From Thiobacillus sp. (GTDB lineage: Bacteria > Pseudomonadota > Gammaproteobacteria > Burkholderiales > Thiobacillaceae), in contig JADFDC010000004.1 of the NCBI GenBank assembly GCA_018263115.1, positions 1 through 64,000 on the forward strand: 64,000 nucleotides of DNA. The letters run 5' to 3'. Below, one piece after another: positions 36,340 through 45,543 of this stretch. Below the pieces are notes generated by a model. The model did no database searches and was not told the origin of the DNA. It was given only the letters and a program-made list of their open reading frames with translations. The stretch's first letter is position 1, and each line of letters starts with the position of its first letter. A program made the translations under genes and the position numbers.

Positions 36340-36885
36340 ATGAATGAATACGATGCTCGCGATATTCTGGTTGCGTCAGAAGTCATTGCCGATGCGCAAA
36401 CTGTTCAAACGTGCCTGGACAGACTGGGAAGGGATATCTCGGGCGTGCTGCATGACCGGTTTCCACTGGTGTTGCCCGTGATGGGCGGCGCTATCGTGTT
36501 TGCGGGCCAGCTGTTGCCCCGCCTAGATTTTCCGCTTGAGTTCGATTATCTCCATGTAACACGTTATCGCGGCAAGACCCAGGGCGGCGCCATCGAGTGG
36601 CGCGTGCTGCCGGGAAAATCAGTTTCTGGCCGGTCGGTGCTTGTGCTGGACGACATTCTGGATGAAGGCGAAACCCTGTATGCCATCCGGCAGAAGTTGC
36701 AGGAGATGGGGGCGGCACGCATTTATACCGCCGTGCTCGCAGACAAGGCCATCGAGAAATCCAAGCCGGTCAAGGCGGATTTTGTCGGTCTGACCGTTCC
36801 CAACCGCTATGTTTTTGGTTGCGGCATGGACGCGTATGGCCTGTGGCGGAATCTGCCGGAAATACGCGCGTTGCAGGCAGAATAG
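36340..36885 (+). CDS. Hypoxanthine-guanine phosphoribosyltransferase
   Basis: A 181-residue type I phosphoribosyltransferase. The PRPP-binding motif VLVLDDILDEGETL is near residues 104-117; the flexible loop region VTRYRGKTQGG and the purine-binding C-terminal VGLTVPNRYVFGCGMD are visible. It salvages hypoxanthine and guanine to IMP and GMP. It precedes a methylthio-nucleoside phosphorylase by 29 bases; the phosphorylase product hypoxanthine would be its substrate. The gene could be called hpt. Confidence 0.92.
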   Translation: MNEYDARDILVASEVIADAQTVQTCLDRLGRDISGVLHDRFPLVLPVMGGAIVFAGQLLPRLDFPLEFDYLHVTRYRGKTQGGAIEWRVLPGKSVSGRSVLVLDDILDEGETLYAIRQKLQEMGAARIYTAVLADKAIEKSKPVKADFVGLTVPNRYVFGCGMDAYGLWRNLPEIRALQAE

Positions 36886-36914
36886 AAGCAGAATAGAAAT
36901 AACTGGGAAAAAAC

Positions 36915-37676
36915 ATGCTGGGAATTATCGGGGGCACCGGCCTTACCAAACTGGCCAATCTTGAAATCACCCACCGTCAGGTGGCGCGCACGCCCTATGG
37001 TGAACCTTCAGGCGCGTTGACCTTCGGCAGGCTGTGTGGCGAAGAAATCATTTTTCTGGCGCGCCATGGTTATGGCCATACCATCCCGCCTCATGAAGTG
37101 AACTATCGCGCCAATCTGTGGGCGCTCAAGGAACACGCCGTGGATCGTATCGTGTCCATTGCCACAGTCGGGGGCATCAACCCGGCATTGCCTGCGGGCA
37201 GCATGGTCGTACCCGACCAGATCATCGACTACACCTGGGGCCGGATTGGTACCTTCGCCATCTCTGGCGAAAAGCAGGTCACGCATCTGGATTTTACCGA
37301 GCCCTACTGCGAAGCCATGCGCCGAGACATATTGCGCGCGGCTTCACTGAAGAATCTGGCGGTGCGTGATGGGGGCGTGTATGCGGTATCCCAGGGGCCG
37401 CGTCTTGAAACCGCCGCCGAGATCAACCGCATGGAACGGGACGGCGCCGACATGGTCGGCATGACCGGCATGCCGGAAGCCTATCTCGCGCGTGAAATCG
37501 AGCTTTGCTATGCCGCGATCGGCGTGGTGGTCAACGATGCGGCAGGTCGTGGCGCATCAAAAAACGGCATCCATGAAACCGATATCCAGCGCGGGCTTGA
37601 AGACCTGATGGGCCGGGTCAGGGTGCTGCTGGAAGAACTGGTGGTGCTGGCACATCCGGAATCCTGTCCAAAATAG
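36915..37676 (+). CDS. S-methyl-5'-thioinosine (or thioadenosine) phosphorylase
   Basis: A 253-residue PNP/MTAP-family enzyme. Phosphate-binding elements GGTGLT, ARHGYGHTIPPHEVNYRAN and the TVGGINP loop are present, with GADMVGMTGMPEA as the ribose/base pocket. The base-specificity segment reads VVNDAAGRG, having Asn where 6-amino-specific MTAP enzymes carry Asp, which favours 6-oxopurine substrates such as methylthioinosine (the Pseudomonas PA3004 type). Linkage to a hypoxanthine phosphoribosyltransferase fits this reading. The pathway removes methylthio-nucleosides made by polyamine and homoserine-lactone synthesis. Confidence 0.87.
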   Translation: MLGIIGGTGLTKLANLEITHRQVARTPYGEPSGALTFGRLCGEEIIFLARHGYGHTIPPHEVNYRANLWALKEHAVDRIVSIATVGGINPALPAGSMVVPDQIIDYTWGRIGTFAISGEKQVTHLDFTEPYCEAMRRDILRAASLKNLAVRDGGVYAVSQGPRLETAAEINRMERDGADMVGMTGMPEAYLAREIELCYAAIGVVVNDAAGRGASKNGIHETDIQRGLEDLMGRVRVLLEELVVLAHPESCPK

Positions 37677-37682
37677 TTCGGC

Positions 37683-38210
37683 ATGGCTGTACGTGAAGTC
37701 CTGAGAATGGGTGATGCGCGACTCCTGCGTGAAGCGCGGCCTGTTGATCAGTTTGGTACAGATGAACTGAACAATCTTGTCAGGGACCTGCTGGACACCA
37801 TGCATCATCTGAATGGCGCCGGTCTTGCCGCGCCGCAAATCGGCGTGGATTTGCAAGTGGTGATTTTTGAAATCACGAACAATCCCCGTTATCCGGATGT
37901 TGCTCCCATTCCTTTGACCGTGCTGGTAAATCCCGAACTGGAATATTTATCGGATGAAATACAGGAGGACTGGGAAGGCTGTTTGTCGTTGCCTGGCTTG
38001 CGTGGCCGCGTGCCGCGTTATTCCCATGTGCGCTATCGCGGCTTTGATGTTGCAGGCAATTCGATCGATCGTATTGTTGAAGGCTTTCATGCTCGAGTGG
38101 TCCAGCACGAGACCGATCATCTGCATGGCGTTCTGTATCCCATGCGCATGCGGGATTTATCAGATTTCGGTTTTACCGATGTGCTGTTTCCCCAATCTCA
38201 AGACTGTTGA
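37683..38210 (+). CDS. def: Peptide deformylase
   Basis: A 175-residue metalloenzyme that removes the formyl group from nascent N-terminal methionine. All three family motifs are visible: GLAAPQIGV (motif 1), EGCLSLPG (motif 2, metal Cys) and QHETDHLHG (motif 3, HExxH-type metal site). It starts six bases after the phosphorylase gene. This is probably an accessory copy, because the primary def is usually linked to fmt, which is not in this window. Confidence 0.95.
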   Translation: MAVREVLRMGDARLLREARPVDQFGTDELNNLVRDLLDTMHHLNGAGLAAPQIGVDLQVVIFEITNNPRYPDVAPIPLTVLVNPELEYLSDEIQEDWEGCLSLPGLRGRVPRYSHVRYRGFDVAGNSIDRIVEGFHARVVQHETDHLHGVLYPMRMRDLSDFGFTDVLFPQSQDC

Positions 38211-38336
38211 ATAGCTGTTGTCATTTCGGCATTTTCGACAAAAATTCGTACCCGACAAACGGCCTAAAGCGCACTGTAATCCGTCCGCTAACGAGAGTGT
38301 CGATTGTGAAGATCGTAATTCATTGAGGACTGTTTC

Positions 38337-38687
38337 TTGAGCGAGGCAAGACTACCCCTGACAGTGATAGATGCCGAGCGCCTGGATGGCGCGGTGACGC
38401 TGTTGCTGGACGCCAGCCGCAATTGGTCGTCACCTGACCGCGAAGGCAGGCTGGCCATCTCGCTGGAAGTCAGCAGGGAAATGTGGAGCGATGTTCAGCT
38501 CGCGCTTTCGACAAGACAAACCAGCCTGCCGCTGGAAGTTAAAAACAATCTTCTGATTGTCAGCGTCTATGCGCAAGGCAAGTTGATCGAATGTGAGCAG
38601 ATGCCTTCGCGTGAGAGACTGGCCTCACTGATTTTCATGACCCGTAACCTTGCAGCCAGCCTGAGAGAGTGGCGAGCGGCAGCTTGA
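38337..38687 (+). CDS. Hypothetical protein, 116 residues
   Basis: No family is recognised. The start is a TTG with GAGGA about seven bases upstream. The protein is mixed alpha/beta in pattern, with no signal peptide, transmembrane helix or Cys motif; the C-terminal half (ERLASLIFMTRNLAASLREWRAA) is an amphipathic helix. Codon use is like that of the neighbours. A 126-base gap from def suggests its own promoter. Confidence 0.65.
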   Translation: MSEARLPLTVIDAERLDGAVTLLLDASRNWSSPDREGRLAISLEVSREMWSDVQLALSTRQTSLPLEVKNNLLIVSVYAQGKLIECEQMPSRERLASLIFMTRNLAASLREWRAAA

Positions 38688-38698
38688 AAACAAAAAAC

Positions 38699-38920
38699 AT
38701 GCAAAACAAAAAAAATTATTTGATTGCGGCGGAAGACACGGTTGGCGGCATTGTGAGTGGCACGGCCATTTCACCACAGCGCAATCGTTCGCGTCCTCAG
38801 GAAACCTGGGAAGAACAAATCCAGCCCGCCAAGAAACCTGAACGCAAAAAGACCAATACGAAACCCCGTGCGCCGGTGCGTGGCAGATATATCGACGAAT
38901 ACGCACGACCGGCCATCTAG
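38699..38920 (+). CDS. Small basic hypothetical protein, 73 residues
   Basis: An open frame starting MQNKKNYLIAAEDTVGG, 11 bases after the previous stop and ending six bases before the convergent glnD stop. The protein is hydrophilic and Lys/Arg/Pro-rich (KKPERKKTNTKPRAPVRGR), probably disordered. No family is recognised. It fills a gap that would otherwise be empty, but support is limited to position and length; an in-frame TTG at 38684 is an alternative start. Confidence 0.4.
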   Translation: MQNKKNYLIAAEDTVGGIVSGTAISPQRNRSRPQETWEEQIQPAKKPERKKTNTKPRAPVRGRYIDEYARPAI

Positions 38921-38926
38921 GCAGCA

Positions 38927-41488
38927 TCAGGTTCTGGCAGGTTGCTCCAGCACGCTAATCAGATCCTGCTCCAGTTCCAGCAGGTTTTTCTGTTTTTCCA
39001 GCGCTTCACCACGAATCAGAAAACGGTCTTCGACCCGTTCGCCGAGCGTATGGATTTTGGCGCTGTAAAGCGTGATGCCATGTCGCTGAAATACCTGCGC
39101 AATGCCATGCAACAGCCCTGCCCGGTCTCCGCAGGTAAGCGACAGAATGTGGTAGCGCGCACGTTCATCGGGCTGGATTTCGATCTCGGCCTGAATGGGG
39201 AAATGCCGCAACCGGCGAGAGTAACGGCCCGCAGGAACCGGCTCTGATGGACGGGCAGGATCCAGCCCAAGCGCGAGTTCATGTTCCATGAACTGCAGAA
39301 AATCACGGTAGTGGACATCGCGCCGGCCGTCGTCCAGCACCTGAAAACTGTCCAGCGCATAACCATGCCGGCTGGTGTGCACCCTGGCTTCCACCACTGA
39401 AAACTGGTTGCGCGCGAAAAATCCGCACACGCGCGCGAACAGATCAGGCATGTCGGGGCAGTAAACCAGCACCTGAATGCCTTCCCCGGCGGGAGACAGG
39501 CGGGCGCACACAATGGGTTGTCGAGTGTCCGGTTTTTGCCAGAGCATGCGCGCGTGCCAGGCAATATCGGCGGCATCAAAACGCAGGAAGTAGCTTTCAT
39601 CGAGATGGCGCCACAGGGCATCGGCCGCTTCGGGCTGAATGCCATACAACGCAAGTCTGGCGCGCGCGTCCGACTGTGTTTCGCTGATGCCGCCGGTCGC
39701 GCGGGCCTCGCCCGTAAGACGCGCACGCGTGGCGTGATAAAGGTCTTCCAGCAGTTTGCCCTTCCAGGCATTCCATACTTTGGGACTGGTGCCGCGAATA
39801 TCCGCGACGGTCAGGATGTAAAGCGCATCAAGGCGCCGCAATGCCCCAACTTTGCTGGCAAATGTCTCGATGATATCCACATCGCTCAAGTCTTCCTTCT
39901 GCGCTGTGCGTGACATGGTCAGGTGTTCCCTGACCAGCCATGCTACAAGTTCGACATCTTCTTGCGGCAAGCCATGCGACCGGCAAAACAGCCGCGCATC
40001 GCGCATACCCAGCTTGGAGTGATCGCCTCCGCGCCCTTTGGCAATGTCATGGAACAGGGCAGCCAGGACGAGAAGCTCGGGTTTGTCGAACCCGGAAATC
40101 AATCTTGAGGCCAGCGGATATTCATGGGCGAATTCCGCTACAGTGAATCGCCGGACATTCCGCAACACGGCCAGTGTGTGCTCGTCGACGGTATAAATGT
40201 GAAATCCGTCATGTTGCATCTGGCCGGAAATCCGGCCAAACGCCGGCAGATAACGGCCGAGAATGCCATATCGCGTCATGGCTTTCAGCGCCCAGGTCAC
40301 GCCATGCGGCTCGCGCAGGATTGCCAGAAACGCAGCCCGGTTTTCAGGATTGGCGCGGAATGCAGCATTCACTTTCAGTCGGGCCCGCCAGATCGCGCTG
40401 ATCAGGTCGGGTGAAAAGGCCGGGATGGAGTGGCGCATGGCGATCAGGAATGCACGGAACAGAGCGCCGGCATCCAGTTCGAACAATTCCGAATTGCGAA
40501 ACGCCAGTGTGTTGCCACGCAGAACAAATTCGTTATCCAGTACGCGATCTTCGACGGGCTCATTGACTACTCGCGCCCGCAATGCCGGAATCAGCATTTC
40601 ATTGGCCAGTTGAACCTGTTTGGCGGCACGGTAGTAGCGCTGCATCAGCAGCTCGCTGGCCCTGCGGTGTGTGGAAGCGGCGATACCCAGTGATTCCGCC
40701 AACTGGGTTTGGTAATCGTAGGCAAGGCGATCTTCGCGCCGTCGCGCCAGCAGGTGGAGATGAATGCGCAAGAGGTCAAGAACGCCCTGAACCCGGGACA
40801 ATCGCATTGCTTCGGTGCGTGGCAGAATGCCTGACCTGGATAGCGCTTGCCAGTTGCCGCCCGCATTGGCAGCCAGACTCAGCCAGTGGATCATGTGCAG
40901 ATCGCGCAGGCCGCCGGGGCTGTCCTTCAAATTGGGTTCCAATTTATAGGCGCTGTCTTCAAAACGGTTGTGGCGGTTCTTCTGTTCCAGTAGTTTGCCT
41001 TCGACAAACCGCCGCGAGTTGAAGCGCACCGAAAACAACTGCCTGAACCGATTGAACAGGACTGTGTTTCCCCAGACCTGTCGCGCTTCCAGCAAGGCGG
41101 TTTCGGTGGTGATGTCCTTGCCGGCTTCATCCGCGCATTCCCCGGCGGTGCGGATACTGTGACCGATTTCGAGACCGGCATCCCAGCAGGCCTGCACCCA
41201 GGTCTCCAGCCGTGTTTTCAATGCTTCGTCCGGCGTATTCGGAATCAGCACCAGCACATCTACATCCGATGCCGGAAACAGCTCGCCCCTGCCGTAGCCG
41301 CCTACTGCCGCCAGGCTGGTGTCCGGCGGGAGCAGGGTATTGCAAAGCGTGCACAAAACCGAATCGACGAGCTTTGCATGCTGCTTAAGATAGTGCTGGG
41401 GATGAGGGCGGGACTGGAAAGCCGCTGCCAGGTCCGCGCGGCCCTGTTTGAGCCGCTCGCGCAGGGCGGCCAGCTCCGCCGCCTGCAT
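38927..41488 (-). CDS. glnD: [Protein-PII] uridylyltransferase/uridylyl-removing enzyme GlnD
   Basis: An 853-residue nitrogen sensor that uridylylates PII at low glutamine and removes UMP at high glutamine. It has an N-terminal nucleotidyltransferase domain (GGYGRGELFPASDVD, about residues 63-77), an HD hydrolase domain (LFHDIAKGRGGDHS, about 465-480), and two C-terminal ACT domains (from about 680 and 790) that bind glutamine. The start lies one base after the map stop, so map-glnD form an operon. Confidence 0.97.
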   Translation of the reverse strand: MQAAELAALRERLKQGRADLAAAFQSRPHPQHYLKQHAKLVDSVLCTLCNTLLPPDTSLAAVGGYGRGELFPASDVDVLVLIPNTPDEALKTRLETWVQACWDAGLEIGHSIRTAGECADEAGKDITTETALLEARQVWGNTVLFNRFRQLFSVRFNSRRFVEGKLLEQKNRHNRFEDSAYKLEPNLKDSPGGLRDLHMIHWLSLAANAGGNWQALSRSGILPRTEAMRLSRVQGVLDLLRIHLHLLARRREDRLAYDYQTQLAESLGIAASTHRRASELLMQRYYRAAKQVQLANEMLIPALRARVVNEPVEDRVLDNEFVLRGNTLAFRNSELFELDAGALFRAFLIAMRHSIPAFSPDLISAIWRARLKVNAAFRANPENRAAFLAILREPHGVTWALKAMTRYGILGRYLPAFGRISGQMQHDGFHIYTVDEHTLAVLRNVRRFTVAEFAHEYPLASRLISGFDKPELLVLAALFHDIAKGRGGDHSKLGMRDARLFCRSHGLPQEDVELVAWLVREHLTMSRTAQKEDLSDVDIIETFASKVGALRRLDALYILTVADIRGTSPKVWNAWKGKLLEDLYHATRARLTGEARATGGISETQSDARARLALYGIQPEAADALWRHLDESYFLRFDAADIAWHARMLWQKPDTRQPIVCARLSPAGEGIQVLVYCPDMPDLFARVCGFFARNQFSVVEARVHTSRHGYALDSFQVLDDGRRDVHYRDFLQFMEHELALGLDPARPSEPVPAGRYSRRLRHFPIQAEIEIQPDERARYHILSLTCGDRAGLLHGIAQVFQRHGITLYSAKIHTLGERVEDRFLIRGEALEKQKNLLELEQDLISVLEQPART

Positions 41489-41489
41489 G

Positions 41490-42299
41490 TCAGGCGGCTT
41501 GCGGGATAAGCGCCGGCGCGGCGGGCGTGCCGGCGGAAACGGTCAGTACCTCAAAACCGGATTCGGTTACCAGTACCGTATGTTCCCACTGTGCCGACAA
41601 ACTATGATCCTTGGTCACGATGGTCCAGCCATCACCCAACTGGCGAATGTCTTTCTTGCCGGCGTTGATCATTGGCTCGATGGTAAACGTCATGCCTGCT
41701 TGCAGTTTCATGCCTGTCGCAGGCTTGCCGTAATGCAGTACCTGCGGGTCTTCGTGAAACTTGTTGCCGATGCCATGACCGCAGAATTCGCGCACCACGC
41801 TGTAGCCATGGCCTTCGGCGTGCTTCTGGATGGCATGGCCGATGTCACCCAGTGTCGCGCCAGGCTTGACCTGGGCAATGCCCACCCACATGGATTCGTA
41901 GGTGATCTGGATCAGCCGCCTGGCCTGGATCGACACTTCGCCCACCATGAACATGCGGCTGGTGTCGCCATGCCAGCCATCCTTGATGACCGTGATGTCC
42001 AGATTGACGACATCGCCATTCTTCAGCACCTTGTCGCCCGGCACCCCGTGGCACACCTGATGATTGACCGAGGTACAGATCGACTTGGGATAGGGAACAT
42101 GCCCCGGCGGTGTGTAATTCAACGGCGCGGGAATCGTACCCTGAACGTTCACCATGTAGTCGTGACACAGCCTGTCCAGCTCGCCCGTAGTGACACCTGG
42201 TTTGACATAAGGCGTGATGTAATCCAGCACCTCCGAGGCCAAACGTCCCGCCACGCGCATTTTTTCGATTTCTTCGGGGGTTTTGAGAGTGACGGACAT
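41490..42299 (-). CDS. map: Methionine aminopeptidase, type I
   Basis: A 269-residue cobalt/iron-dependent peptidase that removes the initiator methionine after deformylation. Metal ligands are visible in VNLDITVIKDGWHGDTSRMF (two Asp), the FCGHGIGNKFHEDP histidine and TFTIEPM plus the C-terminal EHTVLVTE glutamates. It is divergent from rpsB, the usual arrangement in proteobacteria. Confidence 0.97.
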   Translation of the reverse strand: MSVTLKTPEEIEKMRVAGRLASEVLDYITPYVKPGVTTGELDRLCHDYMVNVQGTIPAPLNYTPPGHVPYPKSICTSVNHQVCHGVPGDKVLKNGDVVNLDITVIKDGWHGDTSRMFMVGEVSIQARRLIQITYESMWVGIAQVKPGATLGDIGHAIQKHAEGHGYSVVREFCGHGIGNKFHEDPQVLHYGKPATGMKLQAGMTFTIEPMINAGKKDIRQLGDGWTIVTKDHSLSAQWEHTVLVTESGFEVLTVSAGTPAAPALIPQAA

Positions 42300-42332
42300 T
42301 GTCAGGGGAATTCACTAAAACTGCATTTTCCC

Positions 42333-42362
42333 TTGAAAATAAGTACTTAATCAAATTAAAAT
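42333..42362 (+). promoter_or_regulatory. Sigma70-type promoter of the rpsB operon
   Basis: TTGAAA at 42333-42338 and TAAAAT at 42357-42362 each match the consensus at 5 of 6 positions and are separated by 18 bases. Transcription would start near 42369, giving a leader of about 136 bases before rpsB. Confidence 0.65.
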
Positions 42363-42369
42363 AGCGGTC

Positions 42370-42390
42370 TTCCCGGGGTGGTCCCGGGAA
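42370..42390 (+). promoter_or_regulatory. Hairpin at the 5' end of the rpsB leader
   Basis: TTCCCGGG (42370-42377) pairs perfectly with CCCGGGAA (42383-42390) around GTGGT. Relative to the predicted start at about 42369 it would form the very 5' end of the mRNA. It may stabilise the message or be part of the S2 autoregulatory leader known in other bacteria; it could alternatively act as an upstream terminator. Confidence 0.5.
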
Positions 42391-42504
42391 AATTCACACA
42401 CCCGCTTCAATGTTATTCCTTAGCGGAAAACATGAAACCAAGGGTGCGCTGACTGGAAGGTCGGCGCCAGGCGGGTGGAGGCTCAACCTTTGAAAGGAAA
42501 TAGT

Positions 42505-43248
42505 ATGTCCGTGACCATGCGTCAAATGCTGGAGGCTGGTGTTCATTTTGGTCACCAGACCCGTTACTGGAACCCCAAGATGGCCCCGTTCATTTTCGGC
42601 CATCGCAACAAGATTCACATCGTCAACCTTGAGAAGTCGCTGCCCATGTTCGAGGACGCGCTCAAGTTCGTACGCCAGCTGGCTTCCAACAAGGGCACCA
42701 TCCTGTTTGTGGGCACCAAGCGCCAGGCGCGCGAGATCGTGGGCGAAGAAGCTGCGCGTGCCGGCATGCCTTTCGTCAACCACCGCTGGCTGGGCGGCAT
42801 GCTGACCAACTTCAAGACCGTGAAGCAGTCGGTCAAGCGCTTGAACGACATGGAAGCCGCCCTGAGCGAAGCGGGCAAGCTGTCCAAGAAGGAAACCCTG
42901 CTGCAAACGCGCGAAGTTGAAAAACTCAACCGCAGCCTGGGTGGCATTCGTGAAATGAACGTGCTGCCCGATGCGATTTTTGTCATCGATGTCGGCTATC
43001 AAAAAGGCGCGATTACCGAAGCCAGGAAACTTGGCGTGCCGGTGATTGGCGTGGTGGATACCAACAACAGCCCTGAAGGTGTGGATTACGTCATTCCCGG
43101 CAATGATGACTCCAGCCGTGCCATCCGTCTGTATGCCCGCGGGATCGCCGATGCGGTGCTGGAAGGTCGTGCGCAGGTCATCCAGGAAATGGTAGGCGGC
43201 GAGGAAGAGTTCGTTGAAGAGGACAGCGGCGAGGCCAGTGCGGCCTGA
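42505..43248 (+). CDS. rpsB: 30S ribosomal protein S2
   Basis: A 247-residue ribosomal protein. The start [20 protein letters not shown] is the family N-terminus and is preceded by AAAGGA; an in-frame ATG 10 codons upstream gives a non-conserved extension and is rejected. [25 protein letters not shown] and the C-terminal acidic tail ([12 protein letters not shown]) are typical. It is the first gene of rpsB-tsf-pyrH-frr-uppS and is separated from tsf by a hairpin. Confidence 0.98.
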   Translation: MSVTMRQMLEAGVHFGHQTRYWNPKMAPFIFGHRNKIHIVNLEKSLPMFEDALKFVRQLASNKGTILFVGTKRQAREIVGEEAARAGMPFVNHRWLGGMLTNFKTVKQSVKRLNDMEAALSEAGKLSKKETLLQTREVEKLNRSLGGIREMNVLPDAIFVIDVGYQKGAITEARKLGVPVIGVVDTNNSPEGVDYVIPGNDDSSRAIRLYARGIADAVLEGRAQVIQEMVGGEEEFVEEDSGEASAA

Positions 43249-43265
43249 TTGTCCCTGAATGACAC

Positions 43266-43289
43266 AAGAGGGGCGGTGGCCCCTCTTTT
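43266..43289 (+). terminator. Intrinsic terminator/attenuator between rpsB and tsf
   Basis: AAGAGGGGC (43266-43274) pairs with GCCCCTCTT (43279-43287) around GGTG and is followed by TT. The T-run is short, so partial readthrough into tsf is expected, as in the known rpsB-tsf attenuation of E. coli. Confidence 0.75.
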
Positions 43290-43324
43290 CATATTTGATC
43301 TGGAAAAGTATTAAGGAGCAGCAA

Positions 43325-44206
43325 ATGGCGGAAATTACCGCAAGCATGGTGAAGGATCTGCGTGACCGGACCGACGCCCCGATGATGGATTGCAAGAAAG
43401 CGTTGTCCGAAGCGGGCGGTGACATGGATAAGGCCGAAGAACTCCTGCGCGTGAAGTTCGGCAGCAAGGCGACCAAAGCCGCGGGCCGTATCGCCGCCGA
43501 AGGCGTGGTCGGTATTTACATCAGCCCCGATGCGAAGATGGGCGCCATGATCGAAGTGAACTGCGAAACCGATTTCGTGGCCAAGAACGATGATTTTCTG
43601 GCCTTCACCAAATCGCTGGCGGAAATGGTTGCCAAAAGCAATCCGGCTGACGTCGCTGCATTGTCCGCAATGGATATGGGCGGCAAGACGGTCGAGGAAG
43701 TGCGCACCCAGCTGGTCGGCAAGATCGGTGAGAACATGAGCCTGCGCCGTTTTGTGCGCACCCCGGCACAGGGCCGTCTGGCCAGTTACGTGCATGGAGG
43801 TTCCAGGATAGGCGTCCTGGTGGATGTGGTGGGCGGCGATGAATCGCTGGCCAAGGACATTGCCATGCATATCGCGGCCAGCAAGCCGGTTTCGCTGTCC
43901 AGGGAAAACGTACCTGCTGAACTTATTGAAAAAGAGCGTTCTGTTGCTGCGCAGAAGGCCGCCGAATCAGGCAAGCCTGCAGACATCGTCGCCAAGATGG
44001 TCGAGGGCTCCGTCGCCAAATATCTGAAGGAAGTGACGCTGCTGGGCCAGCCTTTCGTCAAGGACGACAAACAGACCATCGAGCAGTTGTTGAAATCCAA
44101 AGGTGCGTCGGTTGCAAGCTTTACCCTGTATATCGTGGGCGAGGGCATCGAGAAGAAGAAGGATGACTTCGTCGCCGAGGTGATGGCGCAGGCAGGCAAA
44201 GCCTGA
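43325..44206 (+). CDS. tsf: Elongation factor Ts
   Basis: A 293-residue nucleotide exchange factor for EF-Tu. The N-terminal UBA-like domain ([27 protein letters not shown]) and core signature [10 protein letters not shown] are present. The start is chosen at this conserved N-terminus, preceded by AAGGAGCAGCA; the frame is open further upstream through the terminator but is not conserved. Confidence 0.98.
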   Translation: MAEITASMVKDLRDRTDAPMMDCKKALSEAGGDMDKAEELLRVKFGSKATKAAGRIAAEGVVGIYISPDAKMGAMIEVNCETDFVAKNDDFLAFTKSLAEMVAKSNPADVAALSAMDMGGKTVEEVRTQLVGKIGENMSLRRFVRTPAQGRLASYVHGGSRIGVLVDVVGGDESLAKDIAMHIAASKPVSLSRENVPAELIEKERSVAAQKAAESGKPADIVAKMVEGSVAKYLKEVTLLGQPFVKDDKQTIEQLLKSKGASVASFTLYIVGEGIEKKKDDFVAEVMAQAGKA

Positions 44207-44207
44207 C

Positions 44208-44927
44208 ATGCCGGCCCCGGTTTACAGACGCATTCTGCTCAAGCTGTCGGGCGAGGCTCTGATGGGGCCGGAAGCCTTTGGCTACCATGCCGATACCCTG
44301 CGCGGCATTGTTGTCCAGATCAGGGAAGTGACAGAGCTGGGTGTGCAGGTGGGTATCGTGGTTGGTGGCGGCAATCTGTTTCGCGGCGCCACCGGCGCGC
44401 TGGGCGGCATGGATCGAGCCACGGCGGACAGCATGGGAATGCTGGCCACGGTGATGAACGCACTGGCCTTGAAGGATGCTTTGCAGACCACGGGTGTGTC
44501 AGCCACGGTAATGACGGCAGTCAGTATTGCCCACGTCGGCGAAGCATTCGAGCGCGAGATTGCCTTGCGCCATTTGCAGAACGGCCAGGTGGTGATTTTC
44601 GGCGGCGGCACTGGCAATCCATTTTTTACCACCGATACGGCAGCTGCTTTGCGCGGTGCAGAAATCGGCGCCGAACTCATGCTCAAGGCGACCAAGGTGG
44701 ATGGGGTGTATACCGCCGATCCCAAGAAAGACGCATCCGCCATCCGTTACGAGCGGCTGAGTTTTGACGAGGCCATCGCCAAAAACCTGGGTGTGCTGGA
44801 TCTGGCGGCCTTTGCACTCTGCCGCGAACAGGGCCTGCCGCTGGCGGTGTTCAGCATTTTCAAGCCCGGCGCGTTGAGGCGCGTGGTGATGGGCGAGAAT
44901 GAAGGCACACGCGTGACGCTGAATTAA
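44208..44927 (+). CDS. pyrH: Uridylate kinase (UMP kinase)
   Basis: A 239-residue hexameric amino-acid-kinase-fold enzyme that phosphorylates UMP to UDP. The N-terminal KLSGEALMG lysine loop, GGGNLFRG nucleotide-binding segment and [14 protein letters not shown] are characteristic. It starts one base after the tsf stop. Confidence 0.98.
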   Translation: MPAPVYRRILLKLSGEALMGPEAFGYHADTLRGIVVQIREVTELGVQVGIVVGGGNLFRGATGALGGMDRATADSMGMLATVMNALALKDALQTTGVSATVMTAVSIAHVGEAFEREIALRHLQNGQVVIFGGGTGNPFFTTDTAAALRGAEIGAELMLKATKVDGVYTADPKKDASAIRYERLSFDEAIAKNLGVLDLAAFALCREQGLPLAVFSIFKPGALRRVVMGENEGTRVTLN

Positions 44928-44939
44928 GGAGACAAAATC

Positions 44940-45509
44940 ATGGCTGACCAGACCATCGCGGACGTGAAAAAGTCCGCCGAGCAGAAAATGCAGAAGACCA
45001 TCGAGGCGCTGAAAGCCGATCTGGGCAAAGTGCGAACCGGCCGCGCGCATACCGGCATACTTGATCACGTCATGGTCGATTACTACGGCAGCATGACCGC
45101 GGTTCCGCAAGTGGCCAATGTCACGCTTATAGATTCGCGTACCATCGGCGTGCAGCCGTGGGAAAAGAACATGGTGGGCAAGGTGGAAAAAGCCATTCGC
45201 GATTCGGATCTGGGTTTGAACCCGGCCACGCAGGGCGAGATTATCCGTGTGCCCATGCCCGCGCTGACGGAAGAGCGTCGCCGCGATCTGATCAAGGTCG
45301 TGAAAGGTGAAGGTGAGAGCGCCCGCGTGGCGGTGCGCAACGTGCGCCGCGACGCCAACACGGCGCTAAAGGACATGGTCAAGAACAAGACAGCCAGCGA
45401 AGACGATGAACGCCGCGCGCAGGATGACGTGCAGAAGCTGACCGACAAGTTCATATCTGAAATCGACAAGTTGTTGCAGGCGAAAGAAGCCGACTTGATG
45501 GCGGTTTGA
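44940..45509 (+). CDS. frr: Ribosome recycling factor
   Basis: A 189-residue protein, slightly longer than the usual 185. The three-helix bundle segments ([21 protein letters not shown] and a long C-terminal helix) and the domain II hinge [10 protein letters not shown] are recognisable. It releases ribosomes after termination together with EF-G. AAGGAGA precedes its ATG, 12 bases after pyrH. Confidence 0.97.
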   Translation: MADQTIADVKKSAEQKMQKTIEALKADLGKVRTGRAHTGILDHVMVDYYGSMTAVPQVANVTLIDSRTIGVQPWEKNMVGKVEKAIRDSDLGLNPATQGEIIRVPMPALTEERRRDLIKVVKGEGESARVAVRNVRRDANTALKDMVKNKTASEDDERRAQDDVQKLTDKFISEIDKLLQAKEADLMAV

Positions 45510-45543
45510 TCTGACGTCAAATCTCACTGGATGGCCACGGGCC

